From an uncultured Succinivibrio sp. (lineage in GTDB: Bacteria; Pseudomonadota; Gammaproteobacteria; Enterobacterales; Succinivibrionaceae): DNA of 64,000 nucleotides. The DNA lies in NCBI GenBank assembly GCA_900770725.1, contig CAAGLL010000067.1, positions 62,001 to 126,000 of the forward strand, given 5' to 3'. Positions 1 through 9,885 of the stretch are shown here, one piece after another. The notes under the pieces are model-generated. The model was given only the letters and a program-made list of their open reading frames with translations. It had not been told where the DNA came from and searched no databases. The translations under genes and the position numbers were made by a program. The number at the start of each line of letters is the position of its first letter. Positions within the stretch are counted from its first letter, which is position 1.

Positions 1-707
1 GCGTTTTTTCCTTCATGCACTTGCGATCATTTCCCGATAGGTTCGTGTTTCGAATCGGCTTTCAAGAAAATTTTCACATTGATGGTACTATAAGCATTCA
101 ACTATAAACAAGTATAATTTAACGTCTATATTTATACGCATGTGCATGCATGTCACTTAGAAGGAATCGAGGCTGCGGCCAGGTTGAGGAGGCACTGCAT
201 GGAAGCATGGCGCCTGTGCAAAATGCATAAACCGATCCTGCGAAATCAAGGCATTTCGACGCTTGCGCAAGCACGGCAGCCGGGCAGTCAGGAAGGGCCG
301 GTTCAACTTTGATTTGCGCCTGATTTTGCGCGTCGCGCAAAGAGCACCCGCCGGGCCTGTGGCATAATATCCGATTGCGGAAACACGACAGCCTGTTGTT
401 CATGGCTTCTCTTTCCGCATTTTGCATTTTCCCTGCCCGGGATGCCGGGCGTCCACCTCCCCCGCCGGCTGGTATATTCGCTGCGCGGCGGCGTGGATAA
501 AGGCGAAGAATGCGGCGCCGCATGCCGTGGCCCCACCCCCTGCGGGGGCATAGGCGCGCCCCCATGCGGCTATACAAAATCTGAAAACGGTTTTCCGCCT
601 TCGTGACTGGGCTTGGGCTGCTCGGGTGCTTGACTATACCCTGGCCCCCGGTACGGCGGCCTGTCCGTGTTGGAAGCGAAAACCGCGTCCAAATAGGAGC
701 TTTTCTC
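1..707. other. Intergenic region upstream of rne
   Basis: No convincing gene is seen in this stretch. The open frames on the minus strand are low-complexity and resemble no family. Positions 60-150 are strikingly AT-rich against the GC-rich window and contain a loose sigma70-like pair (TTGATG at 79-84, TATAAA at 103-108, 18-base spacer). The rest is GC-rich with short inverted repeats. It probably holds the long rne leader and the promoter of whatever lies to the left. Confidence 0.5.
544..576 (+). promoter_or_regulatory. Putative rne promoter with GC palindrome
   Basis: A GGGGGC/GCCCCC inverted repeat (544-549 and 558-563) sits just upstream of a -10-like TATACA (571-576), with no recognisable -35 hexamer. 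The resulting leader to the rne start codon would be about 125 bases. The same arrangement of a GC palindrome in front of a -10 recurs before suhB and carA. Weak as a promoter call on its own. Confidence 0.3.
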
Positions 708-3299
708 GTGAAGAGAATGCTTATAAACGCGACTCAGCAAGAAGAGATCCGCGTTGCCCTAGTCGATGGCCAGAAGCTGTATGACCTCGACATCGAATCC
801 CCGCAGCACGCCAACAAGAAAGCCAACATCTACAAGGGAGTGATAACCCGCATCGAGCCCAGCCTCGAAGCCGCCTTCGTCGACTACGGCGTCGAGCGCC
901 ACGGCTTCCTGCCCCTCAAGGAGGTCGCCCCTGAGTACTACCCCGAGGGCACCGACTTCTCCAACAAGGCGTCGCTCAAGACCGCCCTCAAGGAAGGCAC
1001 CGAGGTCATCGTCCAGATCGAGAAGGAGGAGCGCGGCCTAAAGGGCGCAGCGCTCACCACCTACGTCTCGCTCGCCGGCAGCTACCTCGTGCTCATGCCG
1101 AACAACCCCAGGGCCGGCGGGATCTCCCGCAGGATCGAGGGCGAGGACCGCACCGACCTCAAGTCGGCGATGAAGGGCCTCGAGGTCCCCGATGGGATGG
1201 GCATCATCGTCCGCACCGCGGGCGTGGGCAAGACCGCCGAGGAGCTTTCATGGGATCTCCAGATCCTCACCAAGCTCTGGGGCATGATCAAGGATGCCGC
1301 CAACTCCCGCAGGGCCCCGTTCCTCATCCACCAGGAGTCGAACATCGCGCTGCGCGCGATCCGCGACTACCTGCGCGAGGACGTGGGCGAGATCCTCGTC
1401 GACAGCAAGAGCGTCTTCGACGAGGTGCTGCACTACATCAAGATGGTGCGCCCGGAGTTTGAGAACAAGGTCCACTTCTACGACAACATCGACGTGCCGC
1501 TGTTCTCGAAGTTCCAGATCGAAAGCCAGATCGACTCGGCCTACCAGCGCGAGGTCCGCCTGCCTTCAGGCGGCGCCATCGTGATCGACCCGACCGAGGC
1601 CCTGACCTCCATCGACGTCAACTCCGCCAAGGCCACCCACGGCGGCGACATCGAGGAGACCGCGCTGCAGACCAACATCGAGGCCGCCGAGGAGATCGCA
1701 AGGCAGCTGAGGCTCCGCGACATCGGCGGCCTCGTGGTCATCGACTTCATCGACATGACCCCGGCCAAGAACCAGCGCGAGATCGAGAACCGCATGCACG
1801 AGGCGGTGCGCCAGGATCGCGCCCGCATCCAGTTCTCCCGCATCTCCCGCTTCGGCCTCCTGGAGATGTCCCGCCAGCGCCTGCGCCCGTCGCTCGAGGA
1901 GTCGAGCTCGCACGTCTGCCCGATGTGCCAGGGCCAGGGCACCGTGCGCGACACCTCGTCGCTGGCGCTGTCGATCATGCGCCTCATCGAGGAGGAGTCC
2001 CACAAGGAGAACTCAGGCGACGTCTACGCCGTCTGCCCGGTCGATGTGGCGACCTTCATCCTCAACGAGAAGCGCGACCAGCTTGCGAAGATCGAGGAGC
2101 ACAACCACATCCGCATCACCGTGGTTCCCGACCAGCACTACATGCCGCAGGAGTACATGGTCCAGCGCGTGCTGAACAACAGCCCCGCCCAGTTCAAGAA
2201 CAGCATCGAGATGCTGCGCTCCCTCAACGAGGAAGCCCGCCAGCGCGACGAGATGAAGAACTTCGTGCACGACGCGCCCAAGGCCTCGAAGAAGGACGAG
2301 CCGGCCATCAGCGCCGAGCAGTTCAGCAGCACCATGAGCGAGCCTGCGCCCAAGCCTGCCGCCCCGGCGCCGCGCCGTCAGGCGCAGTCCCAGAGGCCCG
2401 AGCGCACCGGCAGGGCCCAGTCCCAGCGCCCGCAGCGCCGCAGCGCCCCGCAGAAGTCAGAAGGCGGGCTTTTAAGCTCGGTCGTCGGGTTCTTCAGGAG
2501 CATGGTCTCAGGCTCGAAGCAGGAGGACGAGCAGGACTCCCGCCGCCGCCAGGGCCAGAGGAACTCCCAGAGGGGCCAGCAGCGCAGCCGCGCATCCTCA
2601 GAGGGCAGGCGCAACGCGCCGCGCCCGAGGACCGAGAGGCCTGAGAGGAGCGAGAGGCCCGAGGGCCAGTCACGCCGCCCGCGCCCTGAGCGCGCCCCGC
2701 AGCCCAGGCCCCAGCGTCCTGCCCGCCAGAGCGCCGAGAAGGCCGCCGAGGGCGAGCAGAAGCCGCAGGCCCAGCGTGCGCCCAGGGCCGAGAAGCCCCA
2801 GGGCGAGAGGCCGCAGCGCCAGCGCCGCGCCCCCAGGAGCGAGGAGCCGGGCCAGGAGCGCCGCGCGCCGCGCCGCCGCCAGGCCCAGCCCAAGGCCCCC
2901 GAGGAGCTGCAACCCCAGGCCGCGCCCAAGCCCTATGAGAGCGTGGAGCGCAAGCCCTACGAGTTCACCGAGTCTCCGGCAGCCGAGTCTGCGGACGTGA
3001 AGGCGCCTTCCTTCGAGGACGTGCCGCAGGCGCGCGGCGAGTCGGAAGCCCCGGCTTTCGAGCGCTCGGAGAGGCAGGGCGGCTTCGCCCAGGCCAGCGG
3101 CACCGTCCACGCGGACGCCGCCGAAGGCGTCCAGGAGAGCTTGGACTTCTCAAATGTCCCCGAGGCTGCCGAGCAGGACTCCTCCTACCCGCACTCGGAG
3201 CGCCAGGGCGGCTACGCGCAGGCCACGGCCAAGGCCGGAACCTACCGCACCATCGACACCAAGCGCGAAGGCAATCCCCTCGACGATGACCGCAGCTGA
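708..3299 (+). CDS. rne: Ribonuclease E
   Basis: Endoribonuclease that starts mRNA decay and processes rRNA and tRNA precursors, and scaffold of the RNA degradosome at the inner membrane. The GTG start at 708 follows TAGGAG at a good distance and gives the E. coli-like beginning KRMLINATQQEE. With this start the catalytic aspartates fall at D303 (SIDVNSAKAT) and D346 (VIDFIDM), and the zinc-link cysteines (CPMCQGQG) at C404 and C407, the E. coli numbers. The S1 domain lies around residues 40-120. After about residue 540 the protein is Arg/Pro/Gln-rich and disordered. An amphipathic segment at about 586-602 (GGLLSSVVGFFRSMVSG) looks like the membrane-targeting helix. The C-terminus carries two copies of SERQGG(F/Y)AQA. 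Length 863 residues. Confidence 0.97.
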   Translation: MKRMLINATQQEEIRVALVDGQKLYDLDIESPQHANKKANIYKGVITRIEPSLEAAFVDYGVERHGFLPLKEVAPEYYPEGTDFSNKASLKTALKEGTEVIVQIEKEERGLKGAALTTYVSLAGSYLVLMPNNPRAGGISRRIEGEDRTDLKSAMKGLEVPDGMGIIVRTAGVGKTAEELSWDLQILTKLWGMIKDAANSRRAPFLIHQESNIALRAIRDYLREDVGEILVDSKSVFDEVLHYIKMVRPEFENKVHFYDNIDVPLFSKFQIESQIDSAYQREVRLPSGGAIVIDPTEALTSIDVNSAKATHGGDIEETALQTNIEAAEEIARQLRLRDIGGLVVIDFIDMTPAKNQREIENRMHEAVRQDRARIQFSRISRFGLLEMSRQRLRPSLEESSSHVCPMCQGQGTVRDTSSLALSIMRLIEEESHKENSGDVYAVCPVDVATFILNEKRDQLAKIEEHNHIRITVVPDQHYMPQEYMVQRVLNNSPAQFKNSIEMLRSLNEEARQRDEMKNFVHDAPKASKKDEPAISAEQFSSTMSEPAPKPAAPAPRRQAQSQRPERTGRAQSQRPQRRSAPQKSEGGLLSSVVGFFRSMVSGSKQEDEQDSRRRQGQRNSQRGQQRSRASSEGRRNAPRPRTERPERSERPEGQSRRPRPERAPQPRPQRPARQSAEKAAEGEQKPQAQRAPRAEKPQGERPQRQRRAPRSEEPGQERRAPRRRQAQPKAPEELQPQAAPKPYESVERKPYEFTESPAAESADVKAPSFEDVPQARGESEAPAFERSERQGGFAQASGTVHADAAEGVQESLDFSNVPEAAEQDSSYPHSERQGGYAQATAKAGTYRTIDTKREGNPLDDDRS

Positions 3300-3334
3300 G
3301 CGCTGAGGCGCGGCTGCCGCTGAAGGCAGCCCTT

Positions 3335-3373
3335 GCAGGCCCGGGGCAGCAATGCCCCGGGCCTGCTGCTTTT
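3335..3373 (+). terminator. Terminator after rne
   Basis: A perfect 14-base stem (GCAGGCCCGGGGCA at 3335-3348, complement at 3353-3366) with a GCAA loop is followed by a short TGCTTTT tail. It lies 35 bases after the rne stop codon. Confidence 0.8.
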
Positions 3374-3424
3374 CACCTGCAAGGCTTTTTTCAAGCGCCG
3401 CGCAAGGTTCAAGGCGCGTCCTGA

Positions 3425-3433
3425 TGCTAGACT
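3425..3433 (+). promoter_or_regulatory. Extended -10 element for the DUF294 gene
   Basis: TGCTAGACT fits the extended -10 pattern TGnTAnnnT. The predicted transcript would begin around 3440, leaving a leader of about 20 bases that holds the AGGAGG ribosome-binding site. No good -35 is visible. The element matches those before suhB, uvrB and carA. Confidence 0.45.
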
Positions 3434-3458
3434 TTCCTGGCACCCAGGAGGACCTTGC

Positions 3459-5327
3459 ATGGATCAGTCTCTGCTTCCCAACATCTACGACTTCATCTCC
3501 AAAACCTACCCGTTCTCCCAGCTCTCGCCGCTTGAGATGGACGCGGTCGCCACCGCCGTAAAGATCTCCTACCACCAGCCAGGGGACATCCTCGACAACG
3601 CGGATCTCGCCGGGGCGGGGCTCTACCTCGTGAGGACCGGGGCGTGCGAGGAGCTGACCAAGCCCGACGGGAAGCTGCGCGCAAGGATGGGGGTGGGCGA
3701 CACCTTCGGCTACACCCAGATAGACAAGCAGGGGCAGAGCGACTACAAGGTGCGCTTCCTTGAGAACTCGCTCATCTACTTCATAAACCGCAATGTCCTG
3801 AAGCTCATCATTGAGAAGAACAAGGCCGTGGGCAGCTACTTCAGCTCCAACGACCGCGTGAGGCTGCACTCAAGCCAGGCCGCCGCCACCGCCCGCAGGG
3901 AGGCCTCGGGGGCCGGCAGGACCGTGTTCGAGGCGGCCACGCGCCACATCCCGCTGATGCAGGAGGGCGACACCATCCAGGAGGTCGCCGCGGCGCTGCG
4001 CGACACCCACAGCGAGATGGCGGTGATAGCCCAGGGCGATCAGCCCGAGGGCGTCATCACCAAGACCGACATCTCAAACCGGGCCGTCGCCTGCGGGCTT
4101 CCGGCCACGGCCAGGGCCTCTGAGATCATGTCCCGCGGCGTGATCTCGATAGAGGGATCCGAGCCGGTCGAGCGCGCGCTCGAGCTCATGGTCATGAACA
4201 ACATCAAGTGCCTGCCCGTCACCGACCACGGCAGGTTCACCGGGGTGATCACCCCCACGCGCATGCTCCGCGACTCGAGGCTCGAGTCGGTGTACCTGCT
4301 GCGCGACGTCACGAACGCCGACTCCATCGAGGCGCTGCCCCTGCTCTCGCACCGCGTCAAGGGGATCTTCACGGGGATGCTCGCCGCAGGCATGCCGCCG
4401 CACGACGTGCAGCGCATGATGTCGCGCATCGCCGATGTCTTCTACGAGAAGATCATCTCGCTGAACGTCAAGAAGGCAGGCACTCCGCCCTGCCGCTTTG
4501 CCTGGTTTGCCGCAGGATCGCTTGCGCGCTGCGAAGTCCAGTTCCTCTCCGATCAGGACAACGGGATCATCCTTGAAAAGGATCCAGGAGAGGCTGGCAT
4601 GGAGTACTTTGCAAGGCTCTCGGATGCCGTCTGCCACGATCTCGACTCCTGCGGCTACCCGCTGTGCGAGGGCAACTACATGGCCTCGAACCCCAAGTGG
4701 CGCGTCACGCTCGAGCAGTGGGAGCGGAACTACAGCTCCTGGATCGCCGACAACACCCAGGCGGCCATCCTCAACAGCATGGTCTTCCTCGACATCCGCC
4801 ACCTGCACGGCGACGCGGAGCTGACCTCGGCCCTCAAGCGCCACCTCTCCGACGAGGTCAACGCCAACTCGCGCTTCCTCGCCACGCTCTGCACCATCTC
4901 GACGACGGTGGCCCCTCCGCTTGGCACCTTCAGGCAGTTCGTGCTGACCAAGGACGGCAAGAACGAGCCCTACTTCAACATCAAGAAGCAGGCGGTGAAC
5001 CTCATAGTCGAGCTGGCGCGCCTCTACGGCCTTGCCGCCAGGAGCCAGGAGACGGACACCTACGCGCGTCTCGAGGCGGCGCGGGCGGCCGACGTGCTGC
5101 GCGACGAGGACTGCCGCGATCTGGCCGAGGCCTACACCTTCATAAACTCGGTGCGCTTCACCCACCAGCTCAACTCCATCAAGAGCGGGGCCAAGCTCAC
5201 CAACAACCTGCCGCCGTCTGAGCTCTCGCAGTTTGAGCGCAACCACCTGCGCGACGCCTTCAGGATCATCTCAAGGCAGCAGCAGGCCGCCAACGTGAAG
5301 TTCGCCTCAGGCAGGGGGATCCTCTGA
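3459..5327 (+). CDS. cNMP-binding/CBS/DUF294 nucleotidyltransferase-like protein
   Basis: The ATG at 3459 follows AGGAGG and gives 622 residues. In order: a cyclic-nucleotide-binding-like domain (about 1-130), a CBS pair (about 160-290) with typical ITKTDI and ITPTRM strands, a DUF294 nucleotidyltransferase-like domain with the motif GSLARCEVQFLSDQDN (about 350-450), and the helical DUF294 C-terminal region ending near NNLPPSELSQFERNHLRDA. The architecture is that of cytosolic signalling proteins whose substrate is not established. The DxD-type metal site (DQD) appears intact. The exonuclease that follows overlaps its stop codon by one base, so the two are almost certainly co-translated and act together. 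The biochemical role is unknown; a nucleotide-sensing switch is inference. Confidence 0.85.
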   Translation: MDQSLLPNIYDFISKTYPFSQLSPLEMDAVATAVKISYHQPGDILDNADLAGAGLYLVRTGACEELTKPDGKLRARMGVGDTFGYTQIDKQGQSDYKVRFLENSLIYFINRNVLKLIIEKNKAVGSYFSSNDRVRLHSSQAAATARREASGAGRTVFEAATRHIPLMQEGDTIQEVAAALRDTHSEMAVIAQGDQPEGVITKTDISNRAVACGLPATARASEIMSRGVISIEGSEPVERALELMVMNNIKCLPVTDHGRFTGVITPTRMLRDSRLESVYLLRDVTNADSIEALPLLSHRVKGIFTGMLAAGMPPHDVQRMMSRIADVFYEKIISLNVKKAGTPPCRFAWFAAGSLARCEVQFLSDQDNGIILEKDPGEAGMEYFARLSDAVCHDLDSCGYPLCEGNYMASNPKWRVTLEQWERNYSSWIADNTQAAILNSMVFLDIRHLHGDAELTSALKRHLSDEVNANSRFLATLCTISTTVAPPLGTFRQFVLTKDGKNEPYFNIKKQAVNLIVELARLYGLAARSQETDTYARLEAARAADVLRDEDCRDLAEAYTFINSVRFTHQLNSIKSGAKLTNNLPPSELSQFERNHLRDAFRIISRQQQAANVKFASGRGIL

Positions 5328-6031
5328 TGGGGATCGCAGCGCTGTTCGACCCGTATGAGAGGCTGCTTGCGAGGATCAGGAAGAGCGCGCAAAGCCCGGA
5401 TCTGCCCTCTGAGCTCAGGCCATTCTACGAAAGGGCCATGCCGTCTGGGCGCACCAGCGTGTGGAACGTGCCCTTCACCTCGATAGACTTCGAGACCACC
5501 GGGCTTGACTTCAAGAACGACATCGTGATCTCCATAGGCGGGGTGGGCTTCGACGGGCCTTCCATCGACTACGAGACAGCCTTCCACACCCTGCTTAGGG
5601 TCGACGGCTCGAGGATCAACGCCCAGAGCGCCATCATCAACATGATCACGCCAGAGCAGCTCTGCTCAGGCGAGGATCCGCACGCGGCCATGCTCAAGCT
5701 CATGGACAAGCTTTCAGGCGGGCTGGTGCTCACGCACTGCAGCACCATCGAGTACCACTTCCTCAAGAAGGCGCTCGGCCTGCCCGATGCGCTCGAACTG
5801 CCGATGGCCTTTGCCGACACCATGCAGCTTGAGCGCGCGATCACGGGCTACCGCGAGGGCGTGGATGTCAGGCTCTCGTCTATAAGGCAGCGCCGCGGCC
5901 TGCCGTCCTACGAGGCGCACAACGCCTGCGCGGACAGCATAGCCACGGCCGAGGTTTTCCTCGCCCAGTCAAGGGAGCTTTTCAGGAAGCGCCCGCCCTC
6001 GGTCTCCGAGATCTTCAGGCGGTCGCACTAA
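5327..6031 (+). CDS. 3'-5' exonuclease, DNA polymerase III epsilon-like
   Basis: A 234-residue DEDDh-family exonuclease domain that removes 3' nucleotides from DNA or RNA. Exo I is SIDFETTGLD (about residues 51-60) and Exo III is YEAHNACADS, with the active-site His and Asp. Exo II reads THCSTIEYHFL, placing Glu where most epsilon proteins have Asp. Glu is, from memory, common in the exonucleases that accompany DUF294 proteins, so activity is probably kept. The ATG overlaps the stop of the DUF294 gene (TGATG). It is not the replicative DnaQ: its operon partner and N-terminal extension differ. Substrate unknown. Confidence 0.85.
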   Translation: MGIAALFDPYERLLARIRKSAQSPDLPSELRPFYERAMPSGRTSVWNVPFTSIDFETTGLDFKNDIVISIGGVGFDGPSIDYETAFHTLLRVDGSRINAQSAIINMITPEQLCSGEDPHAAMLKLMDKLSGGLVLTHCSTIEYHFLKKALGLPDALELPMAFADTMQLERAITGYREGVDVRLSSIRQRRGLPSYEAHNACADSIATAEVFLAQSRELFRKRPPSVSEIFRRSH

Positions 6032-6045
6032 TAAGGAAGGGATCC

Positions 6046-6849
6046 TCAGCGGAGGATCGCAGGGAGGTTCTGCGGATCGCACACGGAGATGAGCGAGCGC
6101 AGGATCTTGGGATTGCCGCACACGAGGTTGCCGCTCTTGACGTACCCCGGCTCGCCCATGAAGTCGGTCACCAGGCCGCCGGCCTCGCGGACGATGAGCT
6201 CGCCTGCCGCGAAGTCCCAGGGCTTGAGGCCCTGCTCGAGGTAGCCGTCGAAGCGCCCGCAGGCGACGTAGCAGAGGTCGAGGCTGGCCGCGCCCATGCG
6301 CCTCACATCGGCGCAGTTGGTGATGAGCCTTGCGAACAGCTCCAGGTAAGGGAGCATGCGGTCGCGGTAGCGGGTCGGGAAGGCGGTTCCGATGATCGCC
6401 CCGTCGAGCGAGACGCGCTGGGCCACGCGGATGCGGCGGCCGTTGAGCTGGGCGCCCTCGCCGCGGGCTGCGGTGAACATCTCGTTGAGCATCGGGTCGA
6501 AGACTACGCCGACCTCGGTCTTGCCGCTGTGCTTGAGGGCAATGGAGACGGCGCTGTGGCCGATGCCCTGCACGAAGTTGGTCGTGCCGTCGATGGGATC
6601 GACGATCCATTGGAATTCCGAATCGGCATTGCCGTACACTCCGCCTTCCTCGCCGAGCACGCTGTGATCGCGGAAGGACTTGAGGATGATGCCGCGGACG
6701 GTCTCCTCGCACTCGCGGTCAATGCTGGTCACGAGGTCGTCTTTGCGCTTCTCCTCGACGGAGAACTGATCCTGGTGGCCAATGTTGCGGGCGATCAGGT
6801 TGCCGGCGGCGCGGGCGGCGCGGACGGCGATATTTAGCATCGGATGCAT
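6046..6849 (-). CDS. suhB: Inositol-1-monophosphatase family protein SuhB
   Basis: A 267-residue Mg-dependent phosphatase of the IMPase fold. In E. coli SuhB also binds NusA and RNA polymerase in rRNA antitermination. The start MHPMLNIAVRAAR matches E. coli SuhB. Metal and phosphate motifs are present: GEEGG, IVDPIDGTTNF, and the C-terminal KPWDFAAGELIVREAGG. It ends 14 bases from the exonuclease stop codon and is convergent with it. Its leader is about 100 bases if the extended -10 at 6958-6966 is used. The nusA operon lies 50 kb away in the same window. Confidence 0.93.
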   Translation of the reverse strand: MHPMLNIAVRAARAAGNLIARNIGHQDQFSVEEKRKDDLVTSIDRECEETVRGIILKSFRDHSVLGEEGGVYGNADSEFQWIVDPIDGTTNFVQGIGHSAVSIALKHSGKTEVGVVFDPMLNEMFTAARGEGAQLNGRRIRVAQRVSLDGAIIGTAFPTRYRDRMLPYLELFARLITNCADVRRMGAASLDLCYVACGRFDGYLEQGLKPWDFAAGELIVREAGGLVTDFMGEPGYVKSGNLVCGNPKILRSLISVCDPQNLPAILR

Positions 6850-6957
6850 ATGTTAGAATTCCAAGACTGAAGAAAGAGCGTTTTCCTCCGGGCGCGGCAC
6901 TGCGCCGCATCCGGGCTGGCGGGGGCCGGGATCAGCCCGTGCCCCCGTTGCCGGAGT

Positions 6958-6966
6958 ATTCTAGCA
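6958..6966 (-). promoter_or_regulatory. Extended -10 element for suhB
   Basis: On the minus strand the sequence reads TGCTAGAAT, identical to the element before carA. A GC-rich inverted repeat (GGCGGCGC...GCGCCGCC) lies immediately upstream, where a -35 would be expected. Confidence 0.45.
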
Positions 6967-7035
6967 CGGCGGCGCCCAAAGGCGCGCCGCCAGCGCTCCC
7001 CCGCCCCGCCATCCTGTCTTGTTTCGGAGCCCCTT

Positions 7036-7562
7036 ATGGACGAGAAGAAATCAGCATTCCACACCCTGCGCGCAGCCTTGAGGAAGGCCGGAGTCATGGA
7101 GGAGGAGTACCACTGGGCGGGCCTGGTCGAGGGCATGCTCTGCCGCGGCTTCGATCCCTCCGACCGCGCCATCGTCAGGACCGCCTCGGAGCTCTTGAAC
7201 GGCTCCGAGGCGCTGCCCGGGGTGCTGGTCGCCGAGCTCACCTCGATGGGCTTTGACTTCAAGGACCGCCTCGACCGCGCCGACGACGAGCTCGTGCCGA
7301 TGCCCACGAAGGAGGATGACGCGCAGCTGAGGCTCCAGACGCTCTCGGACTTCTGCCACGCGCTCACGCTGGGGCTTTCGTGCAGCCCGCAGTCTGGCAT
7401 GCAGAACCGCCTGCCCCGCGGGGATCTCGCGGACTTCGTCGAGACACTGAGCGAGCTTTCGCGCGTCGACACCAGCGAGGCCGAGGTGGACGAGGAGTCG
7501 TTTTCCGAGATCCTCGCCTACATCAGGGAGCACCTGCTCTCCACCTACAAGAAGAGCAAGGC

Positions 7563-7566
<4 letters not shown>
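7036..7566 (+). CDS. UPF0149 (YgfB/YecA-type) family protein
   Basis: A 176-residue all-helical protein. The conserved landmarks of UPF0149 are visible: a helix with W..GLVEGMLCRGF near residues 23-36, the central FCHALTLGLS (about 107-116), and an acidic C-terminal region ending in EILAYIREHL. Members are small cytosolic proteins; no enzyme activity is generally agreed. No SEC-type zinc tail is present, so YgfB-like is preferred over YecA. A GGAG lies 6 bases before the ATG. Its stop overlaps the uvrB stop by three bases on the opposite strand. It is divergent from suhB. Confidence 0.75.
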
Positions 7567-9632
<2,066 letters not shown>

Positions 9633-9659
9633 GATGCCTCCAGCAAAATCCAGTACCCA

Positions 9660-9681
9660 AATCTAGCACGCTTGCGGCAAG
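9660..9681 (-). promoter_or_regulatory. Putative uvrB promoter with short palindrome
   Basis: On the minus strand an 11-base palindrome CTTGCCGCAAG (9671-9681) is followed by TGCTAGATT (9660-9668), an extended -10. Transcription would start near 9653, about 20 bases before the uvrB ATG. No consensus SOS box overlaps it. Confidence 0.4.
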
Positions 9682-9885
9682 GCAGATGGAAAAAGGCTAT
9701 CGGCAGGCGCATGGGCATCAATGCTGCCGGACTTTGCAAAGACGTCTTAAGCAGTGCGGAAGCCTTGGAGTCTCCAGGGCATGGTAAGGTTGCATCGCGG
9801 TGGAATTGAAAGGGCCAGCAGCGTCTGGCGAGCTTTCGATTGCAGTTGAAAATATCCGCACATGGCCTGCGAACCTGGAGACAAC

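Noticed and set aside
119..577. 152-codon minus-strand frame upstream of rne
   Set aside because: No recognisable domain, low-complexity Arg/Gly start, and it spans AT-rich regulatory-looking DNA.
9862..9885. ATG at 9862 as start of AAA copy 1
   Set aside because: The GTG at 9886 has a GGAG ribosome-binding site and aligns with the start of the paralogue.
9633..9885. SOS (LexA) box for uvrB
   Set aside because: No CTGT-N8-ACAG-type sequence was found upstream of uvrB or recN.
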